Below are positions 22,767 to 24,720 of a DNA stretch of 24,720 nt, in pieces; the first letter of the stretch is position 1; each line of letters opens with the position of its first letter. Position numbers and translations under genes: made by a program. Below the pieces are notes generated by a model. It had not been told where the DNA came from. It saw only the letters and a program-made list of their open reading frames with translations, and searched no databases. The DNA lies in assembly GCF_943913055.1 (NCBI RefSeq), contig NZ_CALTWS010000009.1, positions 1 through 24,720 of the forward strand. Reading direction: 5' to 3'. This DNA comes from an uncultured Brevundimonas sp. (GTDB taxonomy: Bacteria; Pseudomonadota; Alphaproteobacteria; Caulobacterales; Caulobacteraceae).

Positions 22767-22949
22767 TTAGTCTTCCTTGGGCGTCAGCACCTGACGACCG
22801 CGATAGGTGCCGGTCTTCAGGTCGATGTGGTGCGAACGGCGCAGCTCGCCCGTGTCCTTGTCCTCGGTGTAGGGATTGGCTCCCAGAGCGTCGTGGGCAC
22901 GACGCATGTTGCGACGCGAGGGCGATACTTTGCGCTTCGGAACAGCCAT
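22767..22949 (-). CDS. rpmF: 50S ribosomal protein L32
   Basis: L32 is a small basic protein of the large ribosomal subunit. The 60-residue sequence is complete: MAVPKRKVSPSRRNMRRAHD, then GELRRSHHIDLKTGTYRGRQV and the tail LTPKED. It lacks the zinc-binding cysteine pairs found in some bacteria, as is usual in alphaproteobacteria. The ATG at 22949 is preceded by GAGACGG. The common neighbour plsX is absent; instead an acetyltransferase gene lies upstream on the same strand and a lipoprotein gene lies beyond the terminator. Confidence 0.96.
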   Translation of the reverse strand: MAVPKRKVSPSRRNMRRAHDALGANPYTEDKDTGELRRSHHIDLKTGTYRGRQVLTPKED

Positions 22950-22987
22950 GTCCGTCTCAATCTTCCAGGTCGGCGCCAGACAAGGCG

Positions 22988-23019
22988 CGAAAACAACAGC
23001 GGCGGCCCGAAGAGCCGCC
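22988..23019 (-). terminator. Terminator-like hairpin upstream of rpmF
   Basis: On the minus strand GGCGGC-TCTTCGG-GCCGCC (23019-23001), with a TTCG in its loop, is followed by GCTGTTGTTTTCG. It may end transcription of the oxidase-acetyltransferase pair, or act in the rpmF leader. A second small stem CGGGC-TTAT-GCCCG lies at 23028-23041. Confidence 0.6.
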
Positions 23020-23031
23020 AGCGAGGGCGGG

Positions 23032-23060
23032 CTTATGCCCGAACACGTCTACAAGTTCAA
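23032..23060 (-). promoter_or_regulatory. Candidate rpmF promoter
   Basis: TTGAAC (23060-23055) and CATAAG (23037-23032) are 17 bases apart on the minus strand, about 85 bases before the rpmF ATG. If this is used, the T-rich hairpin at 22988-23019 would be transcribed in the leader. Confidence 0.4.
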
Positions 23061-23078
23061 GCCTTGCTATCAGCCCGA

Positions 23079-23609
23079 TCAGACAAGCTGTTTTTCCATC
23101 ACCACAAAGGCCAGATCGCTGCGTCGGGGAATGCCGAAACGCGGGTCCGTCGCCGGAAAGGGCCGGGTCTCGCCGGTCAGGACGTAACCGCGCCGCTGAT
23201 ACCATTCGATCAGTTCGCCGCGTTGTACGATGACCGTCATCTCCATGCGGGTGGCGGCATAACGTGTGCGGGCCAGCGTCTCGGCCTCTGCGATCAGTCG
23301 ACGCCCAAGCCCCTGATCCTGCAGGTCGGCCTGAACCGTCAGCATCCCCAGATAGGCCAGACCATCGCCCTTGTCGGTGACCTGGACGCAGCCGATCAGT
23401 GCTCCGTCGTGCTCGGCCAGCAGGATGGTCTGGGCGGGATCGGCGACAGCCTCTTGCAAGGCTTGTTCGTCGATCCGCGCGGCATCCAGCAGATCGGCTT
23501 CGTGGCTCCAGCCCTGACGCGCGCGGTCGCCACGATAGGCGTGATGAACCAGCGGCTGGACCGACGGCACGTCCGACGCTGTGGCCTCGCGAAAGTCGAC
23601 TTCACGCAT
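23079..23609 (-). CDS. GNAT family N-acetyltransferase
   Basis: The 176-residue protein has the GNAT fold, which moves an acetyl group from acetyl-CoA to an amine. It has FREATASDVPSVQPLV at the start, the strand LAYLGMLTVQADLQ, and the acetyl-CoA pyrophosphate loop Q97-D-Q-G-L-G102 followed by RRLIAEAE. The C-terminal part VIVQRGELIEWYQRRGYVLTG is typical of the family. The substrate cannot be inferred. The ATG lies inside the end of the upstream flavoprotein gene (8-base overlap, ATGCGTGA), so the two are translationally coupled. Confidence 0.9.
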   Translation of the reverse strand: MREVDFREATASDVPSVQPLVHHAYRGDRARQGWSHEADLLDAARIDEQALQEAVADPAQTILLAEHDGALIGCVQVTDKGDGLAYLGMLTVQADLQDQGLGRRLIAEAETLARTRYAATRMEMTVIVQRGELIEWYQRRGYVLTGETRPFPATDPRFGIPRRSDLAFVVMEKQLV

Positions 23610-24711
23610 CCAGCATGTCCGCGACCGCCTCGCCGATGGCCAGCGAACTGGTCAGGCCAGGGCTCTCAATCCCGAACAGGGCCACCAGCCCGTCCAGTCC
23701 ATGGTCATCTCGTCCGCGCAACTGAAAGTCCGGCTGCGGCTCGCCCGGCCCATGCAGCTTGGGCCGGATGCCGGCATAGTCGGGCGTCAGCGACCCCTCC
23801 GGCAGGCCGGGCCAGAAACGGCGAATGTAATGGGCGAACTCCTCGGCCTTGGCGGGATCGACGGAATAGTCCTCGGTCTCGACATAGGCCAGATCGGGCC
23901 CGAACACCGCCTGCCCACCCAGATCCTTGCGGTAGTGGGTGCCTAAAGCACCGGGGATCGGTGGCGGATAGATCAGCCGCTCGAACGGAGCCTTGCCGGT
24001 CAGGCGGAAATAGACGCCCTTGCCGAAATGGCCTGCCGGGATGCCATCGCTGGGAAAGCCGTCGATGCGTGCGGCCACGGCCTGCGCCTGCAAGCCCGGC
24101 GCGGTGACGAGCAGGCGTGTGGTCAGGGTCGTCCCACCCTCCCCTCCTGCAGTGATGGTAAAGCCTCCGTCCGCGAGGGGTTCGGCGCGCTCGAACGGCG
24201 TGTCCACGACGACGGAACCGCCCGCATCCTCGATCTCGCCCTGAAGCGCCAGCATATAGTCGTGGCTGGCAAACAGACCGCTCTCGGGCGACAGGATGGC
24301 AGCATGGGCATTCAGGCCCGGCTCCAGCGCCCGTGCCTGGGCTCCGGTCAAATGCTCCAGCCCCTCGACGCCATTGGCGGTCGCCTGCCGGAAGATGCCC
24401 TCGATCCGCTCGACCTCGGCCTCTTCGGTCGCCACGACCAGCTTACCGCATTTGCGATAGTCGATCTTGTGGCTCTCCAGAAAACCATAGAGCGCCCGTC
24501 TACCCTCGACGCAGAACCGCGCCTTCAGAGTGCCGGTGGGATAATACAGCCCGCCGTGGATGACCTCGCTGTTGCGCGACGAAACCCCCTGACCGATGTG
24601 ACCTTCCTTCTCCAGCACCAGAACCGTCAGGCCCCGCTTCGCCAGCGCCCGCCCGCAGGCCAGACCGACCGCCCCGGCTCCGACCACGGTGGCGTCGAAG
24701 TCGAAGCTCAC
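23602..24711 (-). CDS. lhgO: FAD-dependent oxidoreductase, L-2-hydroxyglutarate oxidase-like
   Basis: The 369-residue flavoprotein belongs to the D-amino acid oxidase-like family. It has the FAD motif VVGAGAVGLACG (9-20) with E34, then SSRNSEVIHGGLYYPTG (45-61) and LKARFCVEG. This pattern matches L-2-hydroxyglutarate oxidases/dehydrogenases, where RNS-x-VIH-x-G-x-YY is characteristic. They convert L-2-hydroxyglutarate to 2-oxoglutarate, a metabolite-repair step. The C-terminus IRPKLHGPGEPQPDF and LFGIESPGLTSSLAIGE fits. The start is GTG at 24711, 9 bases from the window edge; its promoter is not visible. Assignment to this subfamily is likely but another 2-hydroxy acid is possible. Confidence 0.85.
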   Translation of the reverse strand: MSFDFDATVVGAGAVGLACGRALAKRGLTVLVLEKEGHIGQGVSSRNSEVIHGGLYYPTGTLKARFCVEGRRALYGFLESHKIDYRKCGKLVVATEEAEVERIEGIFRQATANGVEGLEHLTGAQARALEPGLNAHAAILSPESGLFASHDYMLALQGEIEDAGGSVVVDTPFERAEPLADGGFTITAGGEGGTTLTTRLLVTAPGLQAQAVAARIDGFPSDGIPAGHFGKGVYFRLTGKAPFERLIYPPPIPGALGTHYRKDLGGQAVFGPDLAYVETEDYSVDPAKAEEFAHYIRRFWPGLPEGSLTPDYAGIRPKLHGPGEPQPDFQLRGRDDHGLDGLVALFGIESPGLTSSLAIGEAVADMLDA

Positions 24712-24720
24712 GGTTTTGGC

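Noticed and set aside
22725..24107. 460-codon plus-strand frame spanning rpmF, the acetyltransferase and the oxidase
   Set aside because: It crosses three real minus-strand genes and two hairpins and has no domain character.

Overview
The window is a gene-dense, high-GC stretch of an alphaproteobacterial chromosome. Protein character and gene order point to Caulobacterales, most like Brevundimonas or Caulobacter (inferred from remembered family features, not from a database search). Supporting signs are the pdxJ-acpS-lepB-rnc-era...recO-parC order, a pyruvate dehydrogenase E1 beta with its own lipoyl domain, an eno-ftsB-pdh cluster, and a DUF5076-type protein in the pdh operon. 28 protein genes are called. 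No tRNA, rRNA, CRISPR array, insertion sequence or prophage gene was seen. No intergenic gap exceeds about 145 bases.

Region 1 (1-9114, + strand) is a tightly packed housekeeping run: pdxJ (vitamin B6), acpS (acyl carrier activation), lepB (signal peptidase), rnc and era (RNA processing and ribosome maturation), then recO (recombinational repair) and parC (chromosome decatenation). Several genes overlap their neighbours by 1-4 bases, and GTG or TTG starts recur. Between era and recO sit three accessory genes: a membrane-anchored serine hydrolase of the beta-lactamase fold, a flavodoxin-fold oxidoreductase and an NTF2-like protein.

Region 2 (9205-14057) holds a LemA / M48 metalloprotease pair, then on the opposite strand bpt (N-degron leucyltransferase, tail to tail with the protease and overlapping it by 31 bases) and motB (flagellar stator) with an intrinsic terminator. 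It continues on the + strand with a flavin reductase-like protein coupled to a beta-hydroxyacid dehydrogenase.

Region 3 (14182-21960, - strand) is the metabolic core, transcribed eno, ftsB, pdhA, pdhB, DUF5076, pdhC, glutathione peroxidase, lpdA. It runs from 2-phosphoglycerate to phosphoenolpyruvate, then pyruvate to acetyl-CoA, with a divisome gene embedded. Promoter-like elements of matching layout precede eno and pdhA. The DUF5076 gene is joined by ATGA overlaps to both pdhB and pdhC, and the peroxidase gene has a very strong Shine-Dalgarno sequence and lies between E2 and E3. These two genes are the best candidates in the window for an under-described function.

Region 4 (22031-24711, - strand) contains a small lipoprotein, rpmF (ribosomal protein L32) with a textbook terminator, a GNAT acetyltransferase and an L-2-hydroxyglutarate oxidase-like flavoprotein. 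The rest is ordinary housekeeping sequence, and I saw no convincing wholly novel multi-gene system.
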